From: Fremontodendron californicum
Taxonomy: Eukaryota; Streptophyta; Magnoliopsida; Malvales; Malvaceae
NCBI GenBank assembly: GCA_030761205.1
Contig: JAULJL010000001.1
Span: 33,365,145-33,429,144, forward strand
Reading direction: 5' to 3'
DNA: 64,000 nucleotides
Below, piece after piece: positions 11,761-23,112 of the stretch. The notes beneath the pieces are model-generated. The model was not told the DNA's origin, searched no databases, and saw only the letters and a list, made by a program, of their open reading frames with translations. The first letter of the stretch is position 1. Each line of letters starts with the position of its first letter. Position numbers and translations under genes: made by a program.

Positions 11761-13090
11761 AAAAAAAAAAAACCTAAAGGTAAGATAAGGTAAAACATAG
11801 ATTAACCCAAGACAATAACCAAATGCTGAAAAATATAGATTAGAATACCTACATATCAGAAGAAACGGACATCATTATATGTAATTAATCTCTGTCTAAA
11901 GATAGAAACAAAAGAAAAAACACAATCCAAACAAAATTCACGATTTAAATAAAAGATAAGTTGCTACCGTGTGAAGAATGCATGAAAAAACTCAGAACAC
12001 ATAAGAGGAACATAAAAAAAGAAATAGTTCACAAATAAGCTGAAAACACATGAAAAATAAATTTGAAAAAATATATCTAACCAAACGAAACTGAAACAAT
12101 TCAGATAAAACCAATTAGAACCACAAAAGTGAAATGGCACTCCAACAGTAAACCAACAAAATGTAACCCAAAAAACTCATTTTAAAAAGAAACCTAATAA
12201 CAACAGCAAGAATTATCTAACAATTAGTAAAAGAACCCACCCAAAACACAACCAAAGGAAAAAAGAAAGCAAGAACAACTATGCAAGGTAAGCTAAGAAA
12301 AGAGAAGAAAATTAGACAAACCCTGAAAGCAACCATTCTAAAAGCCATACTTTGATGGGAATTTGACCAAATTCTCTGCAATAAAGTACTCCATCCCACA
12401 TAATTTGCCAACCACCCCATCATTAGATGCAAAATTCATAACCCGTATGCCTTTGAAACTAACAGACAAATCGAAAAGAAAATATGAGTTGAAAGACTGA
12501 ATAAAACATAAACCCAACGATTGGTTTGAATGAAAATCCACCCGAATTAAACATATAAAGGCCACAAGATAAGACCCAAACAAAAAAAAAACAAAACCTG
12601 AAAAAAAAATAACTGAAGGCAAAGCCAAACATAAAAATATAAAACCCAAAACATCAATGTCCGAGAACACCCTGAAAAATAATGGAAATTCTTTTTTGGT
12701 ATCTAAGGACTTAGTTTTAAATATAGTAGATAGTTTTTTTATTGAAAAATTTATATTCATTTTAAGTAATTTTTCTAATTCATTAACATCAATTATACAA
12801 TCTTTACTCCTTGCATTCATGTTTACGTCAAATAGTTGTATATTATAAAATAAGGGACACGTCTCATTGCTCATAGCAAATTTTTATTGTATTTTAATTA
12901 AAATTTGCCACATTTATTATGAGAGTGAAAGAAAAAATAAAAAATATTTAAGAAAATAGATAGAAAAAAAGTTACTATAACTATAAAATAATGGGTAATT
13001 TTTAATTGAATGTTTGAACAATGTCAAAAAATTAATTAAATTTTTTTTAAATTTATATTAAAATACATTTATATCCTTTATTATATATAT
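11761..13090. other. Non-coding stretch, one unexplained long open frame
   Basis: A 178-codon - strand frame (12,338-12,874) and an overlapping shorter one are open, but their product is rich in Phe, Leu and Ser with no recognisable domain, and no splice or promoter context supports them. I leave them unannotated as genes. Confidence 0.4.
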
Positions 13091-13099
13091 TGATTATGA

Positions 13100-13195
13100 T
13101 GTAATTTGGCTTTTGTGTCAATTCAGCAACTGAATTAGTGTCACTTGATACAATGATATCAAACTCACTCAACCACTTTATGAATAGTATAGATT
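13100..13195 (+). repeat. Helitron-like 3' hairpin, single
   Basis: CAACTGAATTAGTGTCACTT followed by a worn second arm and TATGAATAGTATAGATT is the same 3' hairpin and tail as in clusters at 8 kb and 27 kb. The rest of the unit is not clear. Confidence 0.5.
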
Positions 13196-13571
13196 CATAT
13201 TTCTTCTTTAGTAATTGAGATTGCTCATAATTGAACCTTGATCACTAAAATTAAGAGTCGGACACTCTATCAATAAATCACATAATTGTTGGTTAAATTT
13301 GATTTTTTGAGTAAGTTGATATATAATTATAATTTATATCAATATAAATTATTTATATTTATAGTTATATGAGAGAACTATATCTAATGCATTATTAATG
13401 GAGTTTTTAAAATTTTCATGCAAAATTGCAGAGTTGTTATTTACCTCATTAAACTATATTTAAAAAAGTTAATGATTTAATATATTAAATAATAAAACAT
13501 ATAATAATATGTTAATTCAATTTTATAAAATTTTAAAAATTTCAAGAGCTAAAATAATGCTCCTAGTTATT

Positions 13572-13940
13572 ATCTATACTATTATTAATACTTCTGCTTA
13601 AGTTAGTGTCACGAGTCAAGTGACACAAACTCAATTAAAAAATTGATTGAAAAACCAAAGAAATTATAAATAAAATACTAATTTAATAAGAGTATTTATG
13701 TATTTTAATTTTTTACATAATAACCAACTAAACTATAAATCAAATACTAATATAATAAGGGTACTTATGTTTTTTAACTTTTTATATAATATATATTCTT
13801 TAAAAAACTACCAACTCCTTTAAAAAACTACTACTCTCTTAAAAAATGATCACTCACTTAAAAAAAACTGCTTATATTTTTTTTTTTGTATAATTTTTTT
13901 TCTTCCACTCACATAGTCTAATAAGCTTATACTAGAAAAA
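13572..13940 (-). mobile_element. Single Helitron-like unit in reverse orientation
   Basis: On the - strand the unit starts CTAGTATAAGC, then has ACTATGTGAGTGGAAG near its 5' end, and ends with the hairpin GAGTTTGTGTCACTTGACTC and a tail AATAATAGTATAGAT. At about 370 bp it is the clearest isolated copy of the module that forms the tandem clusters, and it defines the likely unit ends. Confidence 0.55.
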
Positions 13941-13995
13941 AGAGAGGGTAAATTAGTCCGATGGAAACAACATAAATACAGTTTCCTGAATTAAT
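13936..13995. repeat. Direct repeat left of the foldback element
   Basis: AAGAGAGGGTAAATTAGTCC and the following ACATAAATACAGTTTCC match 15,652-15,717 with a few differences. The pair flanks the 1.6-kb foldback element at some distance on the left. Confidence 0.7.
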
Positions 13996-14077
13996 CTAGT
14001 ATACTTATAATATTCCTCACATTTCACCATATATTTATTAGTTTTTTAAGTTAGAAGATTACATGTATTAGAAAAAA

Positions 14078-15644
14078 GGCTTAAATAAAAAAAGTAACCC
14101 ATGTACTATACCCCATTTTCCATTTTGGTACGTACAGAATTTTTATTCTTGATCGGGTACCTATATTATAATTCCATCAAATAAGTTGGTACTTCGCCCT
14201 AACACCATTAAATAAATACTGATATGGCAAATAGCATCCAATGAGATCGTGACATGTGGTAAAAATGCCATGTCAGTCCTAACTCTATGATGCCACCTTA
14301 TCATTAAAATAAAAAATGTTAGAAATTCAAACAAAAAATATATATATAAAAATTCAAAATAAAATTAAAAAACTTCACAAAAAAAAAAATCAAAAAGTTC
14401 TAAAAAAATTACAAAAATTTTAAAATATGAAAAAATTAAAAATAAAATTTAAAAAATTCACATTTTAAAAAAATAAAAAAAAAATCGCTGAAAAAGGTAC
14501 AAAACTTTTAAAAATTCAAAAAAATAGGAAAAAATTATAAAAAATCAAAATAATATTAAAAAAATTCACAAATTTCTTTTTTTAAAATTCAGAAAATTCA
14601 AAAAAATTAAATAAAGGAAAAATAAAGGAAAAATCATAAAAAAAATTAATAAAAAAATCTATAATTTTTAGATTTTTTTAAAAAATTCAAAAAATTCGAA
14701 AAAAGTATAAAAAAATTCAAAAATAGAAAAAAGAATTATAAAAATTCAAAATAAAATTCAAAAAAATCTAAAAATTTTAAATATATATAAAAAATAAAAA
14801 TAAAAATATTGAATATTTATATATTTATATATTTATATATTTTTTAAAATTTTGTAAAAAAGAAAAAGAAATCTTGAAAAGAAAAAAAAAAAGGAAAGGA
14901 AGAGGGAGGAAAGGGAGGGGTGGCGAGAAAGGCGACGGGAGGGTCGGTAGGTTGCGGGCCTGCGAAAGAGAGGGGGATTCGGGGGAGAGAGAGGGGAATA
15001 AAGAGGGAGAGAGAGGGAAAGAGAGTGAGAAGGAGATCAGTCGGCCGCAGCCTGACCGACCCGAGGCAGATCCGGCGTCGGTTTGCTCAAGCCGGCCAGC
15101 ACCTCCCTCTTCCCTCCCTCCTCTCTCTCTATTTTTTTTTTAATTTTTTTTTCAATTTTTTCCAGATTTTTAGAAAAATTAAAAAAAAATAAATCTTTTT
15201 AATTTTATAAATGTTTATTTTTTTATTATATATTTAAAATTTTGAAAAAAATTTAAAAAATGAATTTTAAAAAATAATTTTTTATTTTTTTTTATAATTT
15301 TTTTGAATTTTTTGAAAATTTTTAAAACATATTTTAAATATTTTAAGGTTTTTTTTATAATTTTATTTTGAAAATTTATATTTTTTTCTATTTTTTTGTG
15401 AATTTTTTCTATTTTCTTATGTTAATAATAACGTGACAGCATTGATGTGAAATTTTTTGTCACGTGTCATTACCTATTTGATGTTAATGTCATATCATTT
15501 ATTTATTTAACGGTGTTAAGACGAAATACTAACTTGTGTGATGAAATTATAATATAAATATCCGATAAAAATAAAAATTCTTTAAATATTAAAGTAAAAA
15601 AAAGATATAAACTAATAGTACATGATCAATTTTTTATTTAAGCC
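14078..15644. mobile_element. Foldback Mutator-like element with about 200-bp terminal inverted repeats
   Basis: The left end GGCTTAAATAAAAAAAGTAA and the reverse complement of the right end GGCTTAAATAAAAAATTGAT begin inverted repeats that stay alignable for about 200 bp (shared blocks include ATTATAATT.CATCA.A.AAG and AACACC.TTAAATAAAT). Flanks are TAGAAAAAA on the left and TAAAAAAAA on the right, 8 of 9 matching, consistent with the 9-bp target duplications of the Mutator superfamily. Inside, AAAATTCAAAA-type runs on the left mirror TTTTTGAATTTT runs on the right, so the whole element can fold back. No transposase is seen, so it is non-autonomous. Confidence 0.75.
14880..15135. other. GC-rich core of the foldback element
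   Basis: A sharp change to GC-rich sequence occurs between AT-only arms. It includes GGAGGAAAGGGAGGGG, then GGCCGCAGCCTGACCGACCC and GATCCGGCGTCGG, ending in a CCCTCCCTCCTCTCTCTC run. Two overlapping + frames are open but encode low-complexity Arg/Gly/Glu-rich peptides. It could be captured host sequence, as in Pack-MULEs, or simply the element's own core. I cannot decide between these. Confidence 0.55.
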
Positions 15645-15651
15645 TAAAAAA

Positions 15652-15717
15652 AAGAAAAAGAGAGATAAATTAGTCAGAAGGGAAAAACATAAATACAGTT
15701 TCCACTGGAATTAAAGC
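15652..15717. repeat. Direct repeat right of the foldback element
   Basis: This is the partner of 13,936-13,995, sharing GATAAATTAGTCAGA.GG and AACATAAATACAGTTTCC. Confidence 0.7.
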
Positions 15718-16380
15718 GAGTCAAACAATGATGTAAGACCAAAAACAACTAAAAGAAAAACTAGCCAATTCAGAAGCGACACGTATTGAGCACTCTAATC
15801 ATAGCACTCACAGGCATGCATGCATTCATGCATGAGCCATGACGCATATACATATCCAAGAAGAAGAAAAAAAAGGAAACAGAAGACATCCATATAACAT
15901 GTGGGGGACCCACCAGATCAAGGGGGATGAACAAGTGGGTAAAGAAGCCCAAGATCAGAACAAGATATATTCCTAGCATGCCATTGGGTCCACGTGTCCT
16001 AAAACCAGTATATATCTACAGCTACTCCCTGATTGGGTTTTTATTAGAGGGGGAATGGGAAGGGGAAGTTTAGTGGTGCGTCTAACGCCAGATTTCATTT
16101 CTGGGGCTGCCCGTTATTTCTCCGCCACTCAACATTCCATGTGGCGGACGTATAACGGTTCGATGCTTTCGGGCATGATCTGCCCCTGGCTTTGGGAAAA
16201 GTTTTTGACTTTGGGGCCCACGTCGATGGAATCTAATGCATCTGATTCTTGCTTTGCCTTATCTGTATACAACGGTTTGAGAACCATAGAATTTAACTCG
16301 GTAACTCGGCTCCTTAACTCAATTCAACTCGGTTGCTTACAATTTTTTATTTTCATTTTTTTTATCTAACGAATTCAAAC
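15718..16380. other. Island of average base composition, no gene recognised
   Basis: This is one of the few stretches left of GI that is not AT-rich. It has a G-box core CCACGTGTCC (15,991-16,000), TATATAT at about 16,010 and an open + frame of 104 codons (16,055-16,369) whose product I do not recognise. It may be a promoter or first-exon remnant. Nothing more can be said. Confidence 0.35.
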
Positions 16381-16439
16381 AACCTCAGATATATCATATT
16401 TGTTAACTCAAAATTAAAAGAAAAATCTGTGTCATTTAT

Positions 16440-16690
16440 ATTATTATTTAAATCTTTGATTAAATTGATGTAATAAATCAAGTGATATTTACTCAATCAA
16501 AAAAATTATAAAAAATAAAATAATTATAAAAAAATAAGAATAAAATATTTATGTCTCTTTAAATTTTTATTATTTAAAAAAGTATAAAAATTATCCATTT
16601 ATGTCATAAAAATTAACTCAATAAACTTTTAATAGATTTTTTTTTTTTTTTAAACTCACCCACATTGTGGATGTATATATTCTTGTTCTA
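16440..16690 (-). repeat. Worn Helitron-like unit, reverse orientation
   Basis: A degraded hairpin (TTGATGTAATAAATCAAGTG) lies at 16,463-16,482 and a palindrome CACCCACATTGTGG at 16,658-16,671. The order matches the reverse unit at 13,572. Between 16,691 and 17,197 the sequence is AT-rich and shows nothing else. Confidence 0.4.
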
Positions 16691-17197
16691 ATCAACTTAA
16701 AAAAATGAAGTTTATAATTGTGAAACTTAAATATTTGATTTAATAATAACGGAATTGGTTTAAAAAGTAAGATTTGAATCAAGTGTTTTTAAATTAGTAA
16801 CAATTTTTAAAAATTGTACCCAAAAAAAAAACAATTTTAAAATTTAAATTATGTTGAAACTTAGAATTATTAAAATAACATAATTAAAAAGGGATTAACA
16901 CATATATATTCCTATACTTTTTTACCCACTCAATTTTACATATTTATTTAGATATATGTGAATCCTAAACCATTTCTATATATCTAGAATGAAATATTGA
17001 CTAAAGTAGCATCAAATTGGAAGATCCTGAACCAAAACAAAGAAAAAAAATTTGAAAAATCATGGACCAAAAATATTATACACTCGGAATCTTAACGATT
17101 TCTTGAATATGCTTTTTAAGTGACTTTTGAATGTAAAGTTACGCTTTTAAGATGATTTTTTTTTTTTTTTGGGGTGCTTAAAGAGCAGTTTCCCACC

Positions 17198-18320
17198 TTA
17201 CGCTACATAGACTCTTGGCCTTGCAACTCCAATAAAGTCATCCTGTAAAAGTCTAGCTAAACCAGCGGGAGGATATAAGGCTCTAAATAAATCAAGTTTG
17301 AATGAGTAGATTTTTGTTCGTGTTCGTTTGTTTATTTGATTCATGTTTGTTAAAGATTTTAAAATTATATTCGAGTTCTGTTCGTTTAAAATTGAGTGTG
17401 TTCGTATTCATTCATTTAAATTAAATGAACATATTCGCGAACATTAAACGAATATGTTTATAAACATATAGTTGAACATGTTCGTGAACAATTAAAAATA
17501 TTTTCATGAACAATAAACAAACAATTCTAAACAAATTTAACGAAAAAAAATAAAAAATAAATCAATTTTTAAGTTATTACTAAATATAGAATAATAAAAT
17601 ACAAATATTATTAAATTTAAGTTATTATTAAATATAAACAATAAAACACAAATATTATTAAATTATTAAATTTAAGTTATTATTAAATATAAAATAATAA
17701 AACATAAATAATATTAATTATATTATAAGTAAATAAAATATAAATAATATTAATATTAATATTAATTATATTATAATAGACTAATAAACGAGTTTTAAGC
17801 AATCTATTAAACGAATTTTAAACGATCCATAAACGAGTTTGTTCGTGAATGAACTGAAAATACTTTGTTCAAATTCAGTTCGTTTAATAAACGAACCTTA
17901 AAATCATGTTTATAATCGTTTATTTTACTTGATAAACGAACATAAATCGAAATATTCACGAACAGTTCATCGAACGCTCTGTTCATTTATACCTTACCGA
18001 AAGAAATCGAATTCGCTACTATAAGTTATATTCACTAAAAAATCTGTACAAGAATTAGTTTTCCTATAAACATGTTTGAGTAAACAACTCCGAGTTTCAT
18101 TAATACTCGACAATCATGGATCACTTGAAAGAGAGGATCTTTGTCTCTTCGCTGTTGTAAAATTGTTTTTGCACAACCAATAATAAGGAGTCTGACTCTA
18201 AAAGCACTTTCCTATAACCAAGCTCCCAAACAATTCCTGTAAAATTGTTTGTGCCTTCATGATTTGCCCTGGTTGCAGCATCAACATTATTAATCTTCAG
18301 AAAACCATTTAGCGGATGCC
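17198..18320 (-). pseudogene. LINE-type RNase H (RVT_3) fragment, split by an insertion
   Basis: Read on the - strand, 18,320-18,126 encodes a worn RNase H-like domain with WHPLNGFLKIN, then WELGYRKVLLESDSLL, which is the conserved stretch holding the catalytic Asp in LINE-derived RVT_3 domains. A stop and frame change follow, then a frame with YRKTNSCTDFLVN up to about 18,003. The last part, PPAGLARLLQDDFIGVARPR with its stop at 17,198-17,200, lies beyond a 720-bp foldback insertion. The central part of the domain is missing. It is a dead piece of a non-LTR retrotransposon or a protein carrying such a domain. Confidence 0.72.
17278..17998. mobile_element. Foldback element rich in GTTCG/CGAAC
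   Basis: The ends TAAGGCTCTAAATAAATCAA and, reversed, TAAGGTATAAATGAACAGAG pair imperfectly. The arms are full of TTCGTGAAC-type palindromes (for example near 17,430-17,490 and 17,840-17,980), with an AT-rich centre of short repeats. It interrupts the RNase H fragment, so it inserted later. I could not fix a target duplication. Confidence 0.65.
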
Positions 18321-18398
18321 ATCAAGCGATGTAAAAAATCTCATATTCATTATTCTAATCTCTTATTTATTCTTCCCCCATCTGGCAACAGCTTTAAC

Positions 18399-18399
<1 letters not shown>

Positions 18400-18441
<42 letters not shown>
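18400..18441. repeat. (TA)n microsatellite
   Basis: About 20 TA units in a row, followed by TTGTTGTTG. Confidence 0.95.
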
Positions 18442-18454
<13 letters not shown>

Positions 18455-18664
18455 CTTGAGAGTGGAAGTTGGAAAAGCAAGTGTTTTAGCTAAAGTTTCC
18501 GATAGAATAAGAAGAAATTGGATTCATATACATACAAGCTTTTTAACTATATTAAAGAATCAACATATATATATAAATTAAAGTTGCCAGCTTTTTTTAA
18601 TAAGGTCAAAGTATTTTTATTAGATTTTATTTGTGCTTAATCTACTCTTTGAGTAATTTTAAAT

Positions 18665-19052
18665 GAGGAGAGACTCATTTATATTAGTGTAAAACTAAAT
18701 TAGTTTTACACATTTTTCTAATTTTTTATACGATTAATATTTTAATAAATCGACCATTGAATTTAACAATATAATTGTACTCGTCGTGCACGTAAAATTT
18801 TGAATCGATCTGATATCTCTATCATATCGATCAAGAATACTATATTCTTTAATATATATTTAACGGTTGAAAGTTGTTTACATCGAACATATATTTAGAC
18901 ATTTTTAAATTACTCAAAACTCGACGTGCATGATCTATGTAAATAGAACATGAAATATGACGGTCGAATTGTTAAAATGTTAATCGTATAAAAAATTACG
19001 AAAATGTGAAAAACTAATTTAATTTTACACTAGTGTAACTGAATCTTTCTTC
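18665..19052. mobile_element. Mutator-like MITE, 388 bp, exact 9-bp target duplication
   Basis: The ends GAGGAGAGACTCA and, reversed, GAAGAAAGATTCA continue into long inverted repeats (AGTGTAAAA.TAAATTAGTTTT.CACA). The 9-bp ATTTTAAAT occurs on both sides, at 18,656-18,664 and 19,053-19,061. Inverted repeats with a 9-bp duplication indicate a non-autonomous Mutator-type element. No coding. Confidence 0.85.
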
Positions 19053-19329
19053 ATTTTAAATTCCCATCATTGAATTTAGGATTTTATTTTTAGAGTGTTT
19101 TTGAAAAATTCAAACTCTAATTGATAAAAAAAAAATCTCTTAGCAATTGGACTAATCCTTAGTAAATTTTTATTATTTTTTCCTATCGAACATTATTGCC
19201 CGGCCTTTCCAGCACTCTATGCTAGACCTGTTCATGGGCCAGGTTGTGGTCTATTTTTTTTTCCCTTACTCAAGCTTGGATCGGTCCGAAAACCCCTTTA
19301 CTGTTCATTAATGTTCAGAATTTGAATGT

Positions 19330-20340
19330 TAAGAATCTTAAGAATATTCGATTTGAGACTGCTTTGGAGAGGATGTCAGCCAACTGATCCTCTGATCGAA
19401 TTTTAGGTAATTCCACAATTTTTCCATCCAACTTTTCCTTAATGAAAAATCTATCTACTTCAACATGCTTTGTACGATCATGTTGAATTGGATTATGCGC
19501 GATGTTGCATGTTGCTTTATTATCACAAAATAGTCGGATAGGTTGTTAAGATAGATAACCCAGATCCTGCAAAAGGAGTCTTAGCCATAATGCCTCACAC
19601 AGTACATTTGCCAAACCTCTGAATCCAGCTTCTACACTTGAGTGAGCTACAACATTTTGTTTCTTGCTTTTCCAAGTCACAAGGTTACCTCTGACAAAGG
19701 TAAAGTATCCAGAAGTAGATCGCCTGTCACCCACATTACCAGGCCAATTGGCATCAGTATAGGCTTCTATGCTTTGATAGTCTGTGTTTTTAGTGAATAA
19801 TACTCTTTTTCCTGGAGTAGACTTAAGATACCTCAAAATGCGAAAAACTGCATTCATATGTTGTTCTCCAGGATTGTGCATAAACTGGTTGACAATACTC
19901 AAAGCATAAGCCAGATCTGATCTGGTATGAGATAAGTACAACAGTCTCCCTACAAGTCTTTGGTATCTTCCTTTGTCAACTGGTACCTGGTTGGACTCAA
20001 TACATAGCTTTAGACCTTATTCTACTAGTGTATCAACTGGTTGACATGCTGACATACCCGTCTCTTGTAATAGATCTAGAGCATATTTTCTTTGAGACAG
20101 AACTATCCCTTTATTAGATCGGGATACTTCAATCCAAGAAAATATTTCAGAGGACCTAGATCTTTCATTTCAAATTCTTTGGATAGGTAACTTTGTAAGG
20201 ACTTTCTTTCATTTGGATCATTTCCTGTAACCACCATATGATCCACATATATAATGAGCGCAGTTATTATACCTTGTTGTTTTTTGAGGAAAAGAGTATG
20301 ATCTGAGTTGCTTTGATGGTAGCCAAAGGCTATCATAGAT
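19330..20340 (-). pseudogene. copia pol 3' part: end of reverse transcriptase and RNase H
   Basis: The - strand frames 20,336-20,103 and 19,941-19,546 encode the C-terminal palm of reverse transcriptase and the copia RNase H. The reverse transcriptase catalytic motif, normally YVDDM, reads YVDHM (20,236-20,250), so an essential Asp is lost. Downstream, MKDLGPLKYFLG, then RNase H with TDANWPGNVGDRRSTSGY and KKQNVVAHSSVEA are clear. A stop at 19,546 is followed in frame by sequence still matching the RNase H end (LFCDNKA, HVEVDRFFIKEK, LADILSKA), running almost into the LTR remnant. Confidence 0.88.
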
Positions 20341-21905
20341 TTTGTGAATTTTCCAAACCATGCTCTAGGAGACTACTTCAGCCCATACAATGATTTCTTC
20401 AGTCTGCATACCTTTTGGCTGTGTCTTTTGGGTATCATGCACCCTGGTGGGAGATCCATATAGACTTCTTCAGATAAGTCACCATGCAAGAAGGCATTCT
20501 TCACATCGAATTGTTGTAAGGGCCAATCCAAGTTTGCAGCTAAAGACAACAGAACACGAATTGTGTTGATTTTGGCTATAGGTGCAAATTTTCTGTGTAA
20601 TCAATCCCGTAGGTTTGAGTATACCTTTTTGCTACCAGTCTCGCCTTAAATCGTTCAATTGTACCATCAGCTTTGTATTTCATGGTGTAAATCCACCGAC
20701 ATCCAACTGGTTTCTTTCCTGGTGGAAGATCAACTAGTTTCCATGTGTTATTTTTTTCCAGAGATTTCATCTCCTCGTTCATAGCTGCTTTCCACCTAGG
20801 ATTGGTTAAGGCTTCCTGCACACTGTTAGGAATAGATACAGCAGATAATTGATTTACAAATGACATGTTTGATTCTGACAACGATGGTTAGACACATAAT
20901 GGCTCATGGGATATTTTACTTTACTAGAGAGTTCAGGCTCATATGTGAGTTTAGGAAGACCTCTAGTTTGGCGTTGTGGTAACTGTCTTCTGTGTGGCTC
21001 AAGAACATCTTCAGTAGACGATTGGTGTGATATGTCGATTTGGGATGGAGCCATATCTTCTAGAAACTCGTTTTCAGATTGAGTGAGAGATGAATCCATT
21101 TCTTTAGGTATTGGATGCTCATTACTTACTTCTTCATTTATTTGGTGCTCGCCACTGCTTATTTCCTAATTTATTCTAGTTTGTAAGTCATCATTACTTA
21201 CTTTCCAGTTACCTACATCTTGGTTATATACTTTAAACTTTGAATTTTCGTCTGGTACTCCCCCTGAAATTTAGATTTGGAGAAGTACATTGTATCTTCA
21301 TGGAAAACAACATCCATTGTGACAAATAATCGACTTGTTGGAGGATGATAACATCGATATCCTTTTTGATGAGTGGCATACCCAACAAAAACACATCGCA
21401 ATGTTTGAGGAGTTAACTTGGTGCGTTGATGTTTGTGTAGGTGTACAAACACCACACATACAAAGACATGAGGAGGTAAATTTGGTGCAGTTGGAGCAAC
21501 AGTTGTATCATTAAGAACTTGGAATGGGGTTTTGAAATTGAGGGCACTGGAGGGTACCTGATTGATTAAGTAAGCTGTAGAAGTTAATGCTTCTCCCCAA
21601 TAAGATAAAGGCATGTGAGCTTCGATTAATAACGAGCGAGCAATTGACAACAAGTGCCGATTTTTCGCTCTGCCACCCCATTCTGTTGAGGTGTGGTGGA
21701 GCAAGTAGTGTGATGTATTATTCCTTGTGCTTCCAAATATCGTTGAAATTCAGTACTCTGATATTCTCCACCATTGTCACTATGAAGAACTTGAATCTTT
21801 CTATTGTACTGAGTTTCAATCAGTTTATGAAACTTTTGAAATATGGAGTTTACTTCACTTTTGGATTTCATCAAGCAAAGCCATGTCATCCTGGTACAAT
21901 CATCA
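20341..21905 (-). pseudogene. copia pol middle: integrase end and reverse transcriptase start
   Basis: Frame 21,889-21,626 has the integrase core with SDNGGEY and QQNGVAER, holding two of the D, D, E catalytic residues; the first D is in HSDVW at the end of the upstream frame. Frame 21,704-21,213 continues with PLSYWGEAL and the typical CVFVGYA. Frames 21,099-20,854 and 20,881-20,576 give the linker and the start of reverse transcriptase (NPRWKAAMNEEMKSLEKNNTW, KARLVAK). From 20,575 to 20,341 the reading continues with stops (CRLKKSLYGLK, stop, SPRAWFGKF). At least four frame changes separate the pieces. Confidence 0.88.
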
Positions 21906-21915
21906 ATAAACGTTA

Positions 21916-23112
21916 CTAACCAGCGTTACCCACCCAAAGTAGTGACTTTTGATGGACCCATACATCCGAATGAATAATCATAAAAGGAAGTGGCCTTTTA
22001 TTTAACCGTAATGGAAACGAGGCACGATGGTTTTTTGCAAGTTCACAAGTATCACACTGAAAGCTAGAAACATCAACTTCTTTAAACAAACTGGGAAATA
22101 ATCTTTTTAGATATCCAAAGGAAACATGCCCAAGCCGGCGATGCCATAACCATATTTCTTTCCTTTGTTTATCTTCATAACCACCCACTTCCAGAGCTTG
22201 TCGTAGGCTTTCTGTACTCTTTGATTCCAAATCCAAGTAGTACAGCTTCCCCCGTCTAATACCACATCCAATTGTCTTCCTGGTTTTGATGTCCTTAAGC
22301 ACACAAGAATCAGGCCAAAAAATTATTACACATGATAAGGTAGTGGTTATTTGAGAAACTGACAAAAGATTATAAATTAAAGATGGAACAACTAAAACAG
22401 AATCTAAATTTAATGTATTTGTGAGTGTCAAAGATCCTTCCCCAATAACTGGGGTTGAAGTTCCATTTGCAGTAGAGACAAACTTTTGGGTTGAGTGATT
22501 TTGTAGTGGGACTTGTCTAGAATCATATATCATGTGATCTGTTACACCAGAATCAATTATCCATGCATTATTCAAAACAGGTGCTGAAATATTTAAAACC
22601 TTACCACCATTATCTGCAGCTATTACCAATGCAGAGGCATTGTCAGTTACTTTATCTTCCGTTTTTGTTTGAACAACTGCTGCAGTGGAAGGCTTTTGGT
22701 GAAATTTTTTCGCACGACTAGGATCCCACCATTTTGGATAGCCCACCAGTTCAAAACAACTACTTTTGGTGTGACCAGTCTTATGGCAATGAGTACATTT
22801 GTATGAGGACTTGTCAACACCATTTGATGATCTGTTATTGTTGGATTGAGTGCGATCTTGTTGACCCTGATTAGATCGGTTTCGGGCCACCATGACACTT
22901 GGTTCAGATGCTTCAGAGTCACCTTTTAAGATACTACGTACAGGCTCCCATCGAACTAATGAATAACATTCCTCCAGGTTTGGTACAAGGTCTCTTCGCA
23001 AAATTTCACGTCGGATTGAATCAAAGATCTCATCCAATCCGGCGAGAAATATATGAACTCTTAATCGTTCAATAGACTGGCGGTGGGCTTTGACATCATC
23101 TGGATCTTTCAT
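21916..23112 (-). pseudogene. copia gag 3' part, protease and integrase start
   Basis: This 398-codon frame carries, in order, the end of gag, a zinc knuckle CTHCHKTGHTKSSC (CX2CX4HX4C, at 22,760-22,801), a protease active site DSGVTDHM (DSG-type), a pre-integrase domain with LWHRRLGH and CDTCELAKN, and HSDVW with the first integrase Asp. It then runs out of frame at 21,916. Compared with related elements a few residues are missing where it overlaps the gag start frame, so the two were once one frame. Confidence 0.9.

Noticed and set aside
12217..12874. Long - strand open frames (178 and 71 codons) that might be a gene or the homeodomain exon of the SHH-like remnant
   Set aside because: The product is rich in Phe, Leu and Ser, has no homeodomain signature (no WFQNR-like helix 3) and no splice context joining it to the SAWADEE exons.
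14874..15192. Two overlapping + frames with Arg/Gly/Glu-rich products
   Set aside because: They come from a purine-rich core within a foldback element; low complexity, no domain.
16055..16369. 104-codon + frame in a stretch of average base composition
   Set aside because: No recognisable domain and no supporting promoter or splice evidence; kept only as a note on the stretch.
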